Assembly (NCBI RefSeq): GCF_015160875.1
Contig: NZ_CP063374.1
Span: forward strand, 248,001 to 312,000
Direction: 5' to 3'
Source: Streptomyces chromofuscus
GTDB lineage: Bacteria; Actinomycetota; Actinomycetes; Streptomycetales; Streptomycetaceae
DNA length: 64,000 nt
In this document: piece after piece, positions 62,679 through 64,000 of the stretch
Layout of the letters: each line of letters starts with the position of its first letter
How positions within the stretch are numbered: the first letter of the stretch is position 1
The notes under the pieces: generated by a model
Told to the model about the DNA's origin: nothing
The model's input: only the letters and a program-made list of their open reading frames with translations
The model's database searches: none
Position numbers and translations under genes: made by a program

Positions 62679-63095
62679 TCAGTCCACCGTGATGAACCGC
62701 TGGAAGTAGTCGGCGGGCGCGCCCTCGCCGACCAGGACGCCTTCCGCCTCCACCCAGGCGTGCGCGGCGAACGGCGGCTGGGTGCGTACGCCGACGCACC
62801 AGGTCGGCCACTGGCCGCGCAGTCGGCACAACAGCACGGTGGCCAGGGAGCGCGGCAGGCAGCCCTGTTGGCCGCCGGCGGCCAGGCTGACGGCGAGCAC
62901 CGTCTGGCGGGCCCGGGCGGCCTCGGCGACGGTCGCGGGCCGGGCTCCCCTGCGCAGCCGGAGCAGCACCGTACGGATGCGGGCGGGGGGCTGCCGGGCG
63001 AGGAGATGGGCGCAGCCGACGGCCAGCCGGGTCACCAGCCGCGGACCGAGGGGCACCGACCGGGGATCGTGCGGGACGACTTGCGAGGTGGACAC
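62679..63095 (-). CDS. Lasso peptide biosynthesis B2 protease
   Basis: 138 aa from GTG 63095, with GGAGGG about nine bases upstream. Transglutaminase-like leader peptidase of lasso clusters: catalytic Cys79 in QQGCLPRSLATVLL, His112 in FAAHAWVEAEG, and an Asp close to the C-terminus (FITVD). It removes the leader of the precursor before ring closure. It is last in a leftward operon after the B1 and C genes, with a 113-bp gap before it. Confidence 0.88.
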   Translation of the reverse strand: MSTSQVVPHDPRSVPLGPRLVTRLAVGCAHLLARQPPARIRTVLLRLRRGARPATVAEAARARQTVLAVSLAAGGQQGCLPRSLATVLLCRLRGQWPTWCVGVRTQPPFAAHAWVEAEGVLVGEGAPADYFQRFITVD

Positions 63096-63208
63096 TGCGG
63101 CAAACCCTCCGGGACGAGGACGGGACCGGGGCGGAAGAGGAGCGGGGAACGGGCGGGAAGAGGCGGGGCGAGCACGGGGCCGGGAGGGGGACGGCGGTGC
63201 GGGCCCGG

Positions 63209-63466
63209 TCAGGCTGCCAGGAGCTTCGCGGTGCGCAGTTCCTCGAGGATGCGCGTGATGTCCTCCTCCACCTGCTCGGCGCTCACGTCGTACCGGCCGG
63301 TGAGCGCCGTCACCGCCTGCTGCCTGCTCGTGCCCTCCAGCAGGGTCCGCACGATCAGCGCCGCCGTGGGATTGAGGGTGTAGTACTCACCGCTGTTCTG
63401 GTCGAGCAGGGCCATGCCGTACTCGGTGTCGGCCGTCACCACGCCGGGGCGCAGGGTCATCGTCAT
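63209..63466 (-). CDS. Lasso peptide B1 protein, PqqD-like leader-binding (RRE) domain
   Basis: About 85 aa from ATG 63466. PqqD-type RiPP recognition element: VVTADTEYGMALLDQNSGEYYTLNPTAALIVRTLLEG, then AEQVEEDITRILEELRTAKLL. It binds the precursor leader and presents it to B2. The start overlaps the stop of the cyclase gene (ATGA), showing translational coupling. Confidence 0.92.
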   Translation of the reverse strand: MTMTLRPGVVTADTEYGMALLDQNSGEYYTLNPTAALIVRTLLEGTSRQQAVTALTGRYDVSAEQVEEDITRILEELRTAKLLAA

Positions 63467-64000
63467 GCCGTGATACCTCCCATGTCGGTTTCCGTCGGCT
63501 GCAGCGGGTCGCGGTGACGTTCGCGTGTGCGCAGCCACACCTCGCAGCCGACGGTCGGGTGCAGCAGTGCGCTTTCCAGGTCGGCGGCGAGCGGGCGCAT
63601 GCACCAGTCGCGCAGGGCCGGCACGTCGACGAGGCCCAGTTCGCTCAGCCGGGAGTCCTCCCAGAGGGCGAGCAGTGCGGTGCGATGGCGGCGCAGCCCG
63701 GTCTCCTCCTCGAAGGCGGCGTGCGCCTTGGTGGTCCGGTGGCGGCTGGCCTCGGGGACGACGCCCCGCATGGCCTGCTCGATCAGCGGTTTGTACCGCC
63801 AGGGAGTCACCCGGTCCTGGGGGCGGACGGCGAGGGCGGCCTCGACGAGGAGGTCGTCGTAGTAGGGGGCGGCGAAGGTGACGCCGAGCGGTTCGGACAT
63901 CTGCTGGACGTGCCGGGCGAAGCGGGCCAGGGTGCGCAGGGTGGCCAGCTCCCGGTGCCCGCCGTGGCCGGGGCTCAGCGGCCGCGCGTCCTTGGCCTGC
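63463..64000 (-). CDS. Lasso peptide cyclase, asparagine-synthetase-like (5' end outside window)
   Basis: The C-terminal ~178 residues are present and the frame is open to the window edge. The fragment has the asparagine-synthetase beta-type end of lasso C proteins: GVTFAAPYYDDLLVEAALAVRPQDRVTPWRYKPLIEQAMRGVVPE followed by a helical tail. The ATP-pyrophosphatase SGGLDS loop would be further upstream, beyond 64000. The enzyme adenylates an acidic side chain and closes the macrolactam. The precursor gene is expected still further right. Confidence 0.87.
   Translation of the reverse strand, partial: QAKDARPLSPGHGGHRELATLRTLARFARHVQQMSEPLGVTFAAPYYDDLLVEAALAVRPQDRVTPWRYKPLIEQAMRGVVPEASRHRTTKAHAAFEEETGLRRHRTALLALWEDSRLSELGLVDVPALRDWCMRPLAADLESALLHPTVGCEVWLRTRERHRDPLQPTETDMGGITA

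Noticed and set aside
1..64000. CRISPR arrays, tRNA or rRNA genes
   Set aside because: No regularly spaced repeats of CRISPR type, and no tRNA cloverleaf or rRNA core sequences were noticed on either strand.

Overview
The window is chromosomal DNA of very high G+C content from a streptomycete-like actinomycete. The signs are: almost every third codon position is G or C, starts are often GTG behind GGAGG-type ribosome sites, and the families are typical of Streptomyces (SpoIIE-type phosphatases, Rv1733c-like membrane protein, DUF1876, ECF41 sigma factor, lasso-peptide genes). No tRNA, rRNA or CRISPR array was seen.

Left part (1-9.5 kb): the 3' part of a GH31 alpha-xylosidase, an AraC-type regulator tail-to-tail with a dihydrofolate-reductase-like protein, two membrane-anchored PP2C/SpoIIE phosphatases on either side of a DUF899 protein, and a secreted trypsin-like protease.

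9.9-16.7 kb: a complete Tn3-family transposon of 6,825 bp. It has perfect 38-bp terminal inverted repeats and a 5-bp AATGC target duplication. It carries a serine resolvase with a candidate res site, a SAM methyltransferase, an Eis-like acetyltransferase, a short GNAT scar and a 1,016-aa TnpA. It sits inside an already decayed HD-domain gene, whose pieces remain on both sides.

17-24 kb: a GlxA-type regulator and a WrbA-like flavoprotein, then a leftward run of SnoaL-like protein, carboxymuconolactone decarboxylase, cupin lipoprotein, MDR oxidoreductase, an ECF41 (SigJ-like) sigma factor and an intact HD-domain protein. A match to the published ECF41 promoter lies between the sigma gene and the oxidoreductase.

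24.6-55.6 kb: a hypoxia/dormancy island resembling the mycobacterial DosR regulon. It has a CtpF-like P-type ATPase, two TrkA proteins, four intact universal stress proteins, CBS-BON proteins, alcohol dehydrogenase, an Rv2004c-like kinase, an Rv1733c-like protein, nicotinate phosphoribosyltransferase, an Rv1738-like DUF1876 protein, Hsp20, a DUF1918-HTH-PNPOx fusion, a Crp-like protein, a K+-channel-like protein, and a five-gene group-3b-type [NiFe] hydrogenase operon with its endopeptidase. Several promoters hold GGGAC-type dyads like DosR boxes. The island also holds at least four decayed genes (two universal stress proteins, one CBS protein, one CoA-binding protein). A small unrelated block (3-hydroxyisobutyrate-dehydrogenase-like, SDR, XRE regulator) lies at 33.5-36.5 kb.

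56-62.6 kb: mixed small genes (coiled-coil/winged-helix protein, GNATs, HIT protein, aminoglycoside phosphotransferase-like protein, cytidine-deaminase-like protein) with several transposase remnants. 62.7-64 kb: the B2, B1 and C genes of a lasso-peptide cluster that runs off the right edge, so its precursor gene is not visible.
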